From: CAZYQW01 sp964649825
Lineage (GTDB): Bacteria > Planctomycetota > B15-G4 > JADJEK01
Assembly: GCA_964649825.1 (NCBI GenBank)
Contig: CAZYQW010000142.1
Span: 1-64,000, forward strand
DNA length: 64,000 nucleotides
Direction: 5' to 3'
Numbering within the stretch: position 1 is the first letter of the stretch; each line of letters begins with the position of its first letter. A model generated the notes under the pieces. That model ran no database searches. It saw nothing but the letters and a program-made list of their open reading frames with translations, and was not told where the DNA came from. Position numbers and translations under genes: made by a program. Below, piece after piece: positions 36,501 to 44,519 of the stretch.

Positions 36501-36987
36501 GGCGGCGAAGGTCGGCCAGACGCTTGCGCATCGACGCCCGCTGCTCCGCCGACGGCTCGTAGCCGGGCTCCACCGCCCGGAACGTCTGACCCCAGAACGC
36601 GGTCACGTCGCCGACCGTGCTCTCGAACGGGTCGTTCGTCGACTGCGGGTAGAGCTCGGTGAAGAAGCGCGCGCACATCCGATCGGCCGCGGCGCGCCAC
36701 ATCCGCGCCTCTTTCGACCGGCCAGAGAGCGCCATCGCGCGATCCAGATCGGGGATCGCCTGCTCGGGCTGCTCGGCGAAGACGCGCGCCGCGCCGCGGC
36801 CGATGCGGTAGCGCGGGTTCTCCGGATCGGCATCGATGGCGCGCGAGATCAGCGCGATCGCCTCCTCGAAGTCGCCGGCTCCGAGCCGTTCGAGCCCGTC
36901 GAGGAAAACGTCCGCTGCGTCCTCCTGGGCGAGCGACCCCGTTCCGACCGCAAACGAGAACGCCAACAAGAGAACGGCATGGGTCAT
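33502..36987 (-). CDS. large exported TPR protein
   Basis: 1161 residues. The signal peptide is followed by tetratricopeptide repeats over about 25-800, for example FEEAIALISRAIDADPENP, DAETLLKRALRQAPDDPRV, RDAFAEATRLAPDEAEGW. The last third is helical and charged, with coiled-coil regions near 850-1000 and 1090-1150. The start is the ATG at 36985-36987; a longer frame upstream has no coding character. Likely a periplasmic or envelope scaffold for protein complexes. Divergent from icd across a 475-bp gap. No peptidase or other catalytic motif is seen. Confidence 0.82.
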   Translation of the reverse strand: MTHAVLLLAFSFAVGTGSLAQEDAADVFLDGLERLGAGDFEEAIALISRAIDADPENPRYRIGRGAARVFAEQPEQAIPDLDRAMALSGRSKEARMWRAAADRMCARFFTELYPQSTNDPFESTVGDVTAFWGQTFRAVEPGYEPSAEQRASMRKRLADLRRQFVERASAGGDALQAAWRRGQKRANAGDWTGAAADVERAFAAWPEDARVVYYQAGCRLALGDPYTARTLYTRAITFDTTFTLAYVGRALAAARMGDAIRARADLSVLAAHWPDVAKEQRAGIDKAIESGARASGDATRQAVRAALSVRRRHDESYQDGLRKLEDDVRAAPDRPDTLAALASYLYENVDVPRERVEPRGIARLLRWQTAAGQERELARAEELCDQALSHDPDHVRALVVKAALRMWNLQYSDAETLLKRALRQAPDDPRVLRLLSQVMEVAAAQKRQFAAALRTPTIVGSETHVEGDYEVTTTTWRHPSQSELARAAHLEREAEECLRLAEEQLQRAADASPGTALGAVLRGVLARRHGEETAARDAFAEATRLAPDEAEGWFRLAETEAALGHEAAALTARGEGLNCIETTAAPWLQAAWRAIERTAYRGATPFLDEAARRDPADARAPAYRAICLEAESKVDDARTEYRRALAIEDALCELHGTSLAIGDARPIPTERLGLGLGVRDRLGRLEHAHDGARAAQALFESIVAIEPRLARGQDTEELPRALLPRPGAEPGIVDPAEPVLVHVAWARIRAAEAALSIGEGARAKELLARVFEYGPSRINGYQSDRFRGPELWAHVHLCRAAMDEGDYRTAKLHAQSLPRRRFGVGPSKGAFPELEEEGSRLQEEVARREQDARERGDERSDAWHPPDPDKVAAATDALLRESGLLEAMRYDGRAQNLGASFRAVLQMTAQAICTPKSNRWREEVRFALQQLDEERQRLEEGASRSRRPTDPRLRDRGDGALYATLAEGAARAVEGARKLAVESGYPRDALAADLAGRTGVPGPAPFTGKADDLDARYAAVCTKLGLPYLRTTDRVGATTENLLSISVRGSLAAIDAPRTASWKDGVAQSFAPFARHRTEAETERVEVKRQIDQIQATGGDPRMKKALQSRLKPLRERKQEIDRTLDLMKRVVTALRDEAAAQGYPAAELNSQLDRMGALDR

Positions 36988-37281
36988 GACGCACCCCCAG
37001 CTCCAACGAAGCGAACGGTTTCCGGTCCAGACGGCTCCGCGACGGAGACCGCCTGACGATATGCGACACGCAGGCGTCATGTGAAGGGCCCGCCTCACGG
37101 ACTCGTGAAGCGGGCTCGGGCCGGATCCGCGCCGTTGGCCTCGACTTTCCTGTCCTCGAGCCGCGCGGCCCCCGCGACCGCGCGACACCGTTCCACGCGG
37201 TATCACTCTGGAGAACTCTCCGTCCCCGCTCCCGCGTACCACGTCGCTCCTCCTGTCCGCGTCGTCAGGAACGACGCCCAG

Positions 37282-37305
37282 CCGCGTGGCCGGGACCACG
37301 CGGCG
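37282..37305. promoter_or_regulatory. strong hairpin in icd leader region
   Basis: GCCGCGTGG (37282-37290) and CCACGCGGC (37297-37305) form a perfect 9-bp stem with the loop CCGGGA. It lies upstream of the presumed icd promoter, so it may be an operator or a terminator of upstream readthrough. Confidence 0.4.
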
Positions 37306-37384
37306 CGGGCGGAGAGCGGGGTTGCGGCTCTACGCGGCCTTGCGCGCGCGAGCTCGTCGGGCGGGCGAAGGACGCCACCGCCTC

Positions 37385-37413
37385 TTTCCATTCGTCGCAG
37401 GTTCCGTCATACT
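37385..37413 (+). promoter_or_regulatory. possible icd promoter
   Basis: TTTCCA (37385-37390), a 17-bp spacer and CATACT (37408-37413), about 50 bp before the icd start. The -10 box equals that of the promoter at 29956. Confidence 0.33.
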
Positions 37414-37462
37414 GCTCGGCTCTTCTTCGCGCACCTACTCGAGCGACACGGAGCCTCTCGCG

Positions 37463-38686
37463 ATGACGGAATCGATCACCAAGACGGAGAGCGGACTGGC
37501 CGTCCCCAACAACCCGATCATCCCGTTCATCGAGGGCGACGGGACGGGGCCTGACATCTGGGCCGCGTCGGTGCGGGTCTTCGACGCGGCGGTCGAGAAG
37601 GCGTACCGGGGCGATCGGAAGATCGAATGGCTGGAGGTGCTCGCGGGCGAGAAGGCGTTCGAGAAGACGCAGAACTGGCTCCCGGACGAGACGCTGGACG
37701 CGTTCCGCAGGCACCTGGTCGGGATCAAGGGACCGCTCACCACTCCGGTCGGCGGCGGCATCCGCTCGTTGAACGTCGCGCTGCGTCAGATCCTCGACCT
37801 CTACACCTGCCTGCGCCCCGTCCGCTACTTCGACGGCGTGCCGAGCCCGGTGAAGCGGCCGGAGCAGACCGACATGGTGATCTTCCGCGAGAACTCGGAG
37901 GACATCTACGCCGGCATCGAGTTCGAGCACGGCACCGACGAGAACCGCAAGCTGCTCGGACTTCTCGAGGAGCACTTCCCGAAGTCGTTCAAGAAGATCC
38001 GCTTTCCGAAGACGACGGGGATCGGGATCAAGCCGATCTCGAAGGAGGGGACGGAACGCCTCGTGAAGGCCGCGATCCGGTACGCGCTCGACGAGGGGAA
38101 GGACAGCGTCACGCTCGTCCACAAGGGGAACATCATGAAGTTCACCGAGGGCGCCTTCCGCGATTGGGGCTACCAAGTCGCGAAGGAGCAGTTCGGCGCG
38201 AAAGACCTCGACGGCGGACCGTGGCAGGTGATCGAGCACGGCGGCCGCAAGATCGTCATCAAGGACGTGATCGCGGACGCGTTCCTGCAGCAGATCCTGA
38301 CGCGACCCGCCGAGTACAGCGTGATCGCGACGATGAACCTGAACGGCGACTACATCTCCGACGCGCTCGCGGCGTGCGTCGGCGGCATCGGGATCGCGCC
38401 GGGCGCGAACATCAACTACGACACCGGCCACGCCATCTTCGAGGCGACGCACGGCACCGCGCCGAAGTACGCGGGCCAGGACAAGGTGAATCCGGGCTCG
38501 GTCATCCTGTCGGGCGAGATGATGCTCCGCTTCATGGGCTGGAAGGAAGCAGCCGACCTCGTGATCAAGGGCATCAGCGGCGCGATCTCCGCGAAGACGG
38601 TCACCTACGACTTCGAGCGGCTCATGGACGGCGCCACGCTCTTGAAGTGCAGCGAGTTCGGCGACGCGATCATCGCGAACATGTGA
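37463..38686 (+). CDS. icd: NADP-dependent isocitrate dehydrogenase
   Basis: 407 residues, closely following the E. coli Icd layout. Substrate loop PLTTPVGGGIRSLNVALRQ, with Ser102 corresponding to the phosphorylatable serine; FRENSEDIYAGIEF; KDVIADAFLQQIL, with Asp metal ligands in the catalytic segment; coenzyme region INYDTGHAIFEATHGTAPKYAGQDKVNPGS. TCA-cycle oxidation of isocitrate to 2-oxoglutarate in the cytosol. The start is ATG 37463; in-frame codons before it are not family-like. No aceK kinase is adjacent. A hairpin follows at 38692. Confidence 0.97.
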   Translation: MTESITKTESGLAVPNNPIIPFIEGDGTGPDIWAASVRVFDAAVEKAYRGDRKIEWLEVLAGEKAFEKTQNWLPDETLDAFRRHLVGIKGPLTTPVGGGIRSLNVALRQILDLYTCLRPVRYFDGVPSPVKRPEQTDMVIFRENSEDIYAGIEFEHGTDENRKLLGLLEEHFPKSFKKIRFPKTTGIGIKPISKEGTERLVKAAIRYALDEGKDSVTLVHKGNIMKFTEGAFRDWGYQVAKEQFGAKDLDGGPWQVIEHGGRKIVIKDVIADAFLQQILTRPAEYSVIATMNLNGDYISDALAACVGGIGIAPGANINYDTGHAIFEATHGTAPKYAGQDKVNPGSVILSGEMMLRFMGWKEAADLVIKGISGAISAKTVTYDFERLMDGATLLKCSEFGDAIIANM

Positions 38687-38691
38687 CCGAG

Positions 38692-38721
38692 CCCCGCGCG
38701 TGCGAGTGAGCCGGCGCGGGG
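38692..38721 (+). terminator. hairpin between icd and flippase gene
   Basis: CCCCGCGC (38692-38699) pairs with GCGCGGGG (38714-38721) with a 14-nt loop, just after the icd stop. No T-tract. Confidence 0.45.
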
Positions 38722-38757
38722 ACCGCCGCGGCGAGGTGCGCGGAGGACGACCCATCG

Positions 38758-40242
38758 ATGCGTGACGTCATGCAGAAGATGGGGCGCCACGGCGTCATCT
38801 TCTCGGTCGGGTTGCTCCTCTCGCGCCTGGTCGGCTTCATTCTCATGCCGATCCTGACGAGGACCCTCGGCCGCGAGCCGTTCGGGATCCACGACCTTCT
38901 CGCGCTCACGGGGCAGCTCGTCGCGATGGCGGCGGCTCTCGGGCTGCCGTCGGCGGTGTTCCGTTGGTACGTCTACGAGGCGAAGTCGGACGAGGAACGG
39001 CTGCTCGCGCTGCGCGCCGGCTTCCGCTCGACCGCGATCACCACGCTCGCCGTCGGTTCGGTTGCCGCCCTCTTTGCGGTTCCGATCGCACGAGCGTTGA
39101 CCGGAGCCGACGGCTACGCGCACCTCTTCTTGCTCGTCCTCCTGACCTACTTCTTGTCGAACCTGCGGAACGTCTGCATCGCGATTCTGCGGGCCGAGTA
39201 CCGCTCGACGCAGTTCCTGACCGTCTACTCGGCCGAGTTCCTCGTCTGCGTCGCGTTGAATCTCTACTTCGTGGTGGTTCGCGACATGGGCGTCGCGGGG
39301 TTGATCTGGTCGAACCTGATCGGCTCGGCGGTGGCGCTCGGGCTCGCCCTCCGCTTCGAGCGACGCGTCCTCGGCGGTCTCCTCGGCCTCGGCGCGGCGG
39401 GTCCTCTCCGCGCCATGCTCCGGTTCAGCCTGCCGCTCGTTCCCCAGGCCATCGCGTTCTTCCTGCTCGATACACTCGACCGCTATTGCTTCACGTGGCT
39501 TCTGCCCGCGGACGTGGCGCGAGAACAGGTCGGCCTCTACGGTCGCGGCGCGACGTTCGCGTCGATCCTGCACGCAGTGATGATCATGCCGCTCGCGACG
39601 CTATGGCCGAACGTGTTCTACGAGCTCGCCAAACGCGACAGCGGGCCGCGAGACATCGGACGGTGCACGAGCTACTACGCGGCGGTCGCCGGGTTTCTCG
39701 CGGTCGGGCTCGCGGTCGTGGCGCGTCCGCTCGTTCAGCTCATGACCGACGCGCAATTCCACGCATGCCACGTCGTCGTCCCGATCCTCGCTCTGAGCAT
39801 CGTGGCGTTTGGTGCGAACGAGTTCACGCGCGCCGGCTTCCTGATCCGCGGGAAGACGCATCTTCTCCCGTTCCTCGTCTTCGGCGCGGTGGTCGTGAAC
39901 GTCGGCCTGAACGTCGTTCTGATCCCACGGCTCGGGCTCGTCGGCGCGGCCTGGTCGTCGGTGGCCGCGTACGTCGTGCTCCTCGTGGCGAGCGATCTCG
40001 TCGGGCGGCGGCTCTACCGGGTCGAGTACGAGTGGTCTCGTCTCCTGCGTGTCGTCCTCGTCGCCGCCGTGCTCGTTGCCATCGATTCCGCGGTTGCGCC
40101 GGGGCCGTCCACGCTCGCCGAGCTGCTGGTGCGCGGCACCGCCGCCGCGGTCCTCTTCCCCGCCGCGCTCGTCCTCACCGGGTTCCTGCGCGAGGGCGAG
40201 CGCGAGTGGATCCGTGAGAAGCTGCGGCGCCTCGCCGCTTGA
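38758..40242 (+). CDS. polysaccharide flippase (MVF/MATE-like, Wzx-type)
   Basis: 494-residue membrane protein with 12-14 predicted helices, typical of the polysaccharide-transporter family: N-terminal MGRHGVIFSVGLLLSRLVGFILMPILTR, and LGLVGAAWSSVAAYVVLLV near the C-terminus. The start is ATG 38758 with CGGAGGA upstream. It flips lipid-linked saccharide across the inner membrane. The next plus-strand gene is a glycosyltransferase (40576), so a surface-polysaccharide role is likely, but there is no full biosynthetic cluster here. Confidence 0.9.
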   Translation: MRDVMQKMGRHGVIFSVGLLLSRLVGFILMPILTRTLGREPFGIHDLLALTGQLVAMAAALGLPSAVFRWYVYEAKSDEERLLALRAGFRSTAITTLAVGSVAALFAVPIARALTGADGYAHLFLLVLLTYFLSNLRNVCIAILRAEYRSTQFLTVYSAEFLVCVALNLYFVVVRDMGVAGLIWSNLIGSAVALGLALRFERRVLGGLLGLGAAGPLRAMLRFSLPLVPQAIAFFLLDTLDRYCFTWLLPADVAREQVGLYGRGATFASILHAVMIMPLATLWPNVFYELAKRDSGPRDIGRCTSYYAAVAGFLAVGLAVVARPLVQLMTDAQFHACHVVVPILALSIVAFGANEFTRAGFLIRGKTHLLPFLVFGAVVVNVGLNVVLIPRLGLVGAAWSSVAAYVVLLVASDLVGRRLYRVEYEWSRLLRVVLVAAVLVAIDSAVAPGPSTLAELLVRGTAAAVLFPAALVLTGFLREGEREWIREKLRRLAA

Positions 40243-40267
40243 TGGGCCGGCGCTGCGAGACCGACGC

Positions 40268-40519
40268 TCAGGGTCCCGACGTCCAGAGCGTGTCGCCGTT
40301 GTCGAGTTGGATCAATCCGATGGTGCCGAAGGGGCCGGCATCGAAGCACATCGAGCCGGTGGTCCCAGACCCCACGAAACTCCAGCCGGCGGTGTTCTCG
40401 CCCTGGCTCACGAGGTGCATCGTTCCTGAGCACGCGATCTCGCCGATCCTGACGGTGAACGACGCGGTTGGCCCCGACTCGAGATTCTCCCGCCGCGCCG
40501 CGACGGCGGGCGGCGTCAC
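40268..40519 (-). CDS. short secreted-type C-terminal fragment
   Basis: 83 residues from a possible GTG (40517-40519). The sequence ...SFTVRIGEIACSGTMHLVS and GWSFVGSGTTGSMCFDAG looks like the C-terminal beta-domain of an exported protein with two Cys, but there is no signal peptide. The region upstream merges into the glycosyltransferase start on the other strand. This could be a remnant of a truncated gene, or a small gene in its own right. Not recognised. Confidence 0.35.
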   Translation of the reverse strand: MTPPAVAARRENLESGPTASFTVRIGEIACSGTMHLVSQGENTAGWSFVGSGTTGSMCFDAGPFGTIGLIQLDNGDTLWTSGP

Positions 40520-40575
40520 GGCGTGCCCGGTACCGCCAACGCGGCTACGATGGCGCGCGAAACGGAGGCCCAACC

Positions 40576-41694
40576 TTGCGAATCGGCGTCGACTACACGC
40601 TCGCACGAGCCCACGCGCCCGGCGTTGGCCGCTACGTGCGCGAGCTGGTGCGGGCGCTGGTCCGGCTCCCGGATGCTCCACCGCTGCACCTGGTCGAGCT
40701 TGGGCGGTTTCCCGCCGCGATGCCCGACTCGGCGCTCGGCCTGGCGGGAGCCGCGCCGCCGGCGGTGCATCGCCGCGTGCGCGTGCCGCGACGACTCATC
40801 GACGCGGCCGCCGCGCTCGGGGTTGGCGCGGACCGGTGGGCGGGTCGCGTCGACCTCTTCCATCAGGCCCACGCGTTCGGGCCGCGCGTGCGCGCGGCCT
40901 GTGAGGTGATCCCCGTCTCCGAGCTCCCCGCGTCCGGAAGCGACGCCGAGAGGCGGCTTCAGGCGCGGTTGCGGAACGCGGCCGCCGTGCTCGTCTTCAC
41001 CCCGCACTTCGTCGACCGGATCGCGGACCGGTACGCGGTCGATCCCACGCGGATCCACGTCGTTCCCGTCGGCTGCGACCACTGGCGGCGCGACCTCGAC
41101 GAGGAGGTGCCGCCCGTCGATCCGCCGCGTGTCCTCGTGCTCGGCGCGATGCGGCCGTCGCGACGTCCCGACCTCGTGCTCGAGGCGCTCGAGCGGCTCG
41201 ATCGCCGCGGCCTCCGCGCGTCGCTCTACGTGGCGGGACGCCGAACCGAAGGCACGCACCAGTTCCGGCGTGCGCTCGATCGATCCCCGGTGCGCGGCCT
41301 CGTGACGTGGCGCGTGCCCGAGGAGCGCGAACTACCGCGCATCGTGGCTGAGTCGGCGGTGCTCGTCCACCTGAACGAGCAGGATGAAGGGACGCCGGTC
41401 ACGCCGCTCGAGGCGATGTCGTTCGGAGTGCCCGTCGTCGGGTCGCGCCGTCGTGCGTTCGAGGCGGCGCTGGGCGACGACGCCGAGCTGCTGGACGACC
41501 CGTCGTCCGAGTCCCTCGCCGAGGCGATCGCCGCCCGGATTGTGGGGGGCGACGCGACCGCAGTACGCCGCCGTCTCGTCGAGCGCGCGGCCGCGTTCAC
41601 GTGGGAACGGAACGCGCGCGCGACCCTCGCCGTCTGGCGTGAGGTCGGGCGCGCGCGACGACCCGAAGGCTACTCGTCCTCGATGTCGTCGTAG
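40576..41694 (+). CDS. GT4-type glycosyltransferase
   Basis: 372-residue two-Rossmann-fold glycosyltransferase. GVGRYVRELVRAL marks the N-terminal acceptor loop. RVLVLGAMRPSRRPDLVLEALERL opens the donor half. The retaining GT4 signature is present: EQDEGTPVTPLEAMSFGVPVV, with the first Glu of EGxxxxxxE retained. The start is TTG 40576 with GGAGG seven bases upstream. Probably adds sugar to a surface glycan handled by the upstream flippase. Its 3' end overlaps the convergent small lipoprotein gene by 25 bp. Confidence 0.9.
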   Translation: MRIGVDYTLARAHAPGVGRYVRELVRALVRLPDAPPLHLVELGRFPAAMPDSALGLAGAAPPAVHRRVRVPRRLIDAAAALGVGADRWAGRVDLFHQAHAFGPRVRAACEVIPVSELPASGSDAERRLQARLRNAAAVLVFTPHFVDRIADRYAVDPTRIHVVPVGCDHWRRDLDEEVPPVDPPRVLVLGAMRPSRRPDLVLEALERLDRRGLRASLYVAGRRTEGTHQFRRALDRSPVRGLVTWRVPEERELPRIVAESAVLVHLNEQDEGTPVTPLEAMSFGVPVVGSRRRAFEAALGDDAELLDDPSSESLAEAIAARIVGGDATAVRRRLVERAAAFTWERNARATLAVWREVGRARRPEGYSSSMSS

Positions 41695-41894
41695 ATCTCG
41701 GCCTTCAGGTTCGCGAACTCCTCGTCCGCGTTCTTCTCGTCGATCGAGGCGTTGGCCTCGGCCGCGGCCTGCTCGGCGGTGAGGATCTCGATCTCGCCGT
41801 CGTCCGAGCCGACGAACTCGTCGACCGCGCCGCACGCGAGGAGCCCGATCGCGAGCAGGCTGCCCGCGAGATGGTGGATGCGAATCCGCTTCAT
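41670..41894 (-). CDS. small acidic lipoprotein
   Basis: 74-residue lipoprotein: basic N-terminus, hydrophobic core, lipobox LLAC (Cys 21), then a short acidic tail (EFVGSDDGEIEIL...IYDDIEDE) with an Ala/Glu helix. AAGGAG precedes the ATG. It is 10 bp downstream of the AERQ-repeat protein gene on the same strand, overlapping its Shine-Dalgarno with that stop region, so cotranslated. Function unknown. Confidence 0.8.
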   Translation of the reverse strand: MKRIRIHHLAGSLLAIGLLACGAVDEFVGSDDGEIEILTAEQAAAEANASIDEKNADEEFANLKAEIYDDIEDE

Positions 41895-41904
41895 GTGCGC
41901 TCCT

Positions 41905-42552
41905 TCAATTCATCCGGCGCTTGGGGCCGATCTCGGCCGAGCCGCCCGCGCTCTCCTTGGCGGGGACCTTGCTTCGCTGCGCTTCTGGCCCCGTGCGAGC
42001 CTTCAGCGTGCCGCGCTGGCCCTCGACGTTCGTGACGCGCTCGTTCGCGGCCGCGGCGCGGCGCCGGGCCTGGTCGTCCATCGACTGCTCCGTCTGCTCG
42101 AACGCGGCGTCGCCCATGGTGGCGCGAAGGCGCGTGACCCGCGTCTGATAGAGCTGGTTCTGCTTCCGTTCGAGGTCGGTGAGCGCGGCCAAGCGCTCGG
42201 TCTGCCCGGCCTGCTCGGCGAGTTGGCGGAGACGCTGGATCCTCGCCACCCGCGAGACGTGCTTCTGCTTCAACCGGGCGAGATCGTTCCGGGCGCTCGC
42301 GTCGCCCGCGTTCGCCTGGCGTTCTGCGGCTCCCTGACGTTGCGCGTTCGCTTGACGCTCCGCGTTGGCCTGACGCTCCGCGTTCGATTGACGCTCGGCA
42401 GCCGCCTGACGTTCTGCAGCCGCCTGACGCTCGGCGTTCGCCTGGCGAGCCGCGGCCGCCTGGCGCTCCGCGGTCTGCGCACGATCCTGCGCGGACGCCG
42501 CGCCGACGAGAAGGGCTCCACCGAGCGCGATGGAGGACAAGAGGTACTTCAT
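41905..42552 (-). CDS. exported AERQ-repeat coiled-coil protein
   Basis: 215 residues with a signal peptide cleaved near ASAQ. Residues 28-82 are hexapeptide repeats of the type AERQA(A/N) (about nine copies), rich in Ala, Glu, Arg and Gln, predicted to be a continuous charged alpha-helix. The remainder is helical too (LARLKQKHVSRVARIQRLRQL...), with a basic C-terminus. No Cys. Possibly an envelope structural or nucleic-acid/polyanion-binding rod; inference. Cotranscribed with the small lipoprotein downstream. Confidence 0.8.
   Translation of the reverse strand: MKYLLSSIALGGALLVGAASAQDRAQTAERQAAAARQANAERQAAAERQAAAERQSNAERQANAERQANAQRQGAAERQANAGDASARNDLARLKQKHVSRVARIQRLRQLAEQAGQTERLAALTDLERKQNQLYQTRVTRLRATMGDAAFEQTEQSMDDQARRRAAAANERVTNVEGQRGTLKARTGPEAQRSKVPAKESAGGSAEIGPKRRMN
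42307..42471. repeat. 18-bp tandem repeats encoding AERQAx
   Basis: About nine imperfect 18-bp units (plus strand, GCCTGACGCTCCGCGTTC-type) encode the hexapeptides of the exported coiled-coil protein. Units differ mostly at synonymous or A/N positions. Confidence 0.88.
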
Positions 42553-42912
42553 GTGTGGTCTCCCGAATGAACGACCGAAGGCCGGGTCAGTCTATTGCGG
42601 TTCGTACGATTGGGAGGGACGAAAGCCGTCGGGCCCCTGATTCGGTGTTCTCGTTGTTCGACCGGGCGAGGGGGGGCGGCTCGTTCGCCAGGGAGGCTCG
42701 GTTGGCTCGGTCCCCCTTTTCCTCATCCAGAGGAGCAACCTCCGATGAACTCTCGATTGTCGTCGATCGGCGCCAGGGCCGCCGGGTGGATGGCGCTCGC
42801 GACGTCGCGGCGATCGCGAGCGCCAGCGAGCTCTGCCGCAACGTCCTGAAGCGGAACCGGATCGACGCCGTGTAGAGTGCTGAGCTTCGTCGTGACCGCC
42901 GCGGGGTTTCCG
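42553..42912. other. 360-bp intergenic region with small ORF
   Basis: Between the AERQ-repeat gene (minus) and the phosphatase-superfamily lipoprotein (plus). One short frame, 42745-42849 (34 residues, MNSRLSSIGARAAGW...), has AGGAG 10 bp upstream, but no domain. A -10-like TAGAGT lies at 42873-42878. Another open frame runs to 42875 without a start that can be trusted. I see no firm gene. Confidence 0.4.
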
Positions 42913-44376
42913 ATGGCCTGCTTCGCTCGGATCGTCGTGGTGCTCGCTCTCGGCTCGCTCGCGGCATCCTGCACGCGTGACGAGGCGCGGAAGGTCGACC
43001 CGACGCGGCGCCCGAACGTCATTCTCTGGCTGGTCGATACGCTGCGCGCCGACCACCTCGGCTGCTACGGCTATGACCGTCCCACGTCGCCGGCGATGGA
43101 CAAGCTGGCCCGCGAGGGCGTCCTCTTCGAAGAGGCGCACGTCCACTCCAACTGGACGCAGCCGTCCGTCGCTTCGCTGCTGACCGGCTGCTACCCGCCG
43201 TACTTCGAGATCCGTCGAGCGGCGAGCGTGCCGGCCCAGCTCATCATGGCGCCCGAGTGGTTCCGGGCCCACGGCTACGCCACCGCCGGCTTCACGGTGA
43301 CGGTCGCGACGGCAGCGCAGTTCGGGTTCGATCAGGGCCACGAGCTCTACGTCGAACTGGACGCGGACATGCCGTTCCAGGAGCGTAAACGACGCGACTC
43401 CGACCGTTTCCACGCCCGGTGGCTGGTCGAGGCCGGCCTGCGCTGGATCGACGGCGAATGGGACTGGCCCCGGTCCGACGGCAGTCGAGCCCCGCCGCGC
43501 GGCGATCGGCCGTTCTTCCTCTACCTCCACTCGATCGATCCGCACCTCCCGTATCAGACGCACGACGACGCGCCGTCGTTCACCGGCGCCTACGACGGCG
43601 AGCAGGACGGCTCGGTGGCGGCGGTCAAGCGCGTGAACGAGGAGGGCGCCCCGCTCTCCGACGCGGACCGGCAGCACCTGATCGACCTCTACGACGGCGA
43701 GATCGCGTACAACGACGCGCAGCTCCAGCGGCTGCTGGACGAGCTCTCGACGCGCGGTCTGCTCGACGACACCATCCTGATCGTCGTCTCCGACCACGGC
43801 GAGGAGTTCGGGGAGCGCACGGGCGCCATCAGCCACGGGCACCCGAACCTCCACCGCGAGCTGACGCACGTGCCGATGATCCTCTCCTGGAAGAACGGTC
43901 TTCCCTTCGGGCGCCGCGTGAAGGGCCTGATGCGCGGCATCGACCTCCTGCCGACGATCGTCGATCTCGCCGGCCTGCCGCCGATCCCGAGCACGGACGG
44001 ATCCTCGGTCGCGGAGGCCGCCCGCGGTGCGCGCGAGCTCGCCGACTACGGGAAGGCGCGCGGCAAGGTGATCGTCGATCGCTGTCAGGCCGAGTTCGAC
44101 GTGGTCGCGGTCCGCACCGACGCGTATCTGTTCGTGCAGGACCCGCCGCGCGGAATGAGCGGTCCGGTCTCGCACCTGTTCGACGTCGGGCTCGATCCGG
44201 CCGAGTCGATCGACGTTGCGGCCGACCACGCCGAGCTTGTCCGGACGATCTCGGAACTGCTCCGCGACTGGCAGGAGTACCGCGCGGAGAAGATGGCGAG
44301 GTACGGCGAGCGCGTGGAGCAGGCGCTCGACCCGGCCACGCGCGACCGATTCGAGCAGCTCGGCTACCTGCGGTGA
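42913..44376 (+). CDS. alkaline-phosphatase/sulfatase-superfamily lipoprotein
   Basis: 487 residues. Lipoprotein signal MACFARIVVVLALGSLAASC (Cys 20). Metal-binding Asp in NVILWLVDTLRADHLG (D42), and later VSDHGEEFGE with HGHPN. The nucleophile region reads NWTQPSVASLLTG. The sulfatase formylglycine motif C/S-x-P-x-R is absent; Thr82 sits at the nucleophile position, as in phosphotransferase or phosphodiesterase branches. Sulfatase activity is therefore unlikely without further evidence. The start is ATG 42913; GTG 42877 would add 12 residues before the signal. Outer-surface substrate unknown. Confidence 0.85.
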   Translation: MACFARIVVVLALGSLAASCTRDEARKVDPTRRPNVILWLVDTLRADHLGCYGYDRPTSPAMDKLAREGVLFEEAHVHSNWTQPSVASLLTGCYPPYFEIRRAASVPAQLIMAPEWFRAHGYATAGFTVTVATAAQFGFDQGHELYVELDADMPFQERKRRDSDRFHARWLVEAGLRWIDGEWDWPRSDGSRAPPRGDRPFFLYLHSIDPHLPYQTHDDAPSFTGAYDGEQDGSVAAVKRVNEEGAPLSDADRQHLIDLYDGEIAYNDAQLQRLLDELSTRGLLDDTILIVVSDHGEEFGERTGAISHGHPNLHRELTHVPMILSWKNGLPFGRRVKGLMRGIDLLPTIVDLAGLPPIPSTDGSSVAEAARGARELADYGKARGKVIVDRCQAEFDVVAVRTDAYLFVQDPPRGMSGPVSHLFDVGLDPAESIDVAADHAELVRTISELLRDWQEYRAEKMARYGERVEQALDPATRDRFEQLGYLR

Positions 44377-44451
44377 GCCGCGGGCGACGCCCCCGCCCTG
44401 CCATCGATCCTCGTCGGCCCGTGAATCGGGCCAACGAAACCGTCCATCCCT

Positions 44452-44480
44452 TTGACTTCCATCCATTCGCCGGACATTCT
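44452..44480 (+). promoter_or_regulatory. sigma70-type promoter
   Basis: TTGACT (44452-44457), a 17-bp spacer and CATTCT (44475-44480), 40 bp upstream of the ATG at 44520. One of the best promoter matches in the window. Confidence 0.55.
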
Positions 44481-44519
44481 GTCGGCGTCCACGAGTGGCA
44501 CTCTGGATGAGGGACCCTC

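Larger units (their letters stand above)
36988..37462. other. 475-bp divergent intergenic region (TPR gene / icd)
   Basis: No gene is supported here. It contains an imperfect stem near 37089-37116, a strong perfect hairpin at 37282-37305 and a possible icd promoter at 37385-37413. AT-content rises slightly toward icd. Confidence 0.55.

Noticed and set aside
32794..37056. 1420-residue frame antisense to the TPR gene
   Set aside because: No domain, no start with Shine-Dalgarno; shadow of the TPR gene and lipoprotein.
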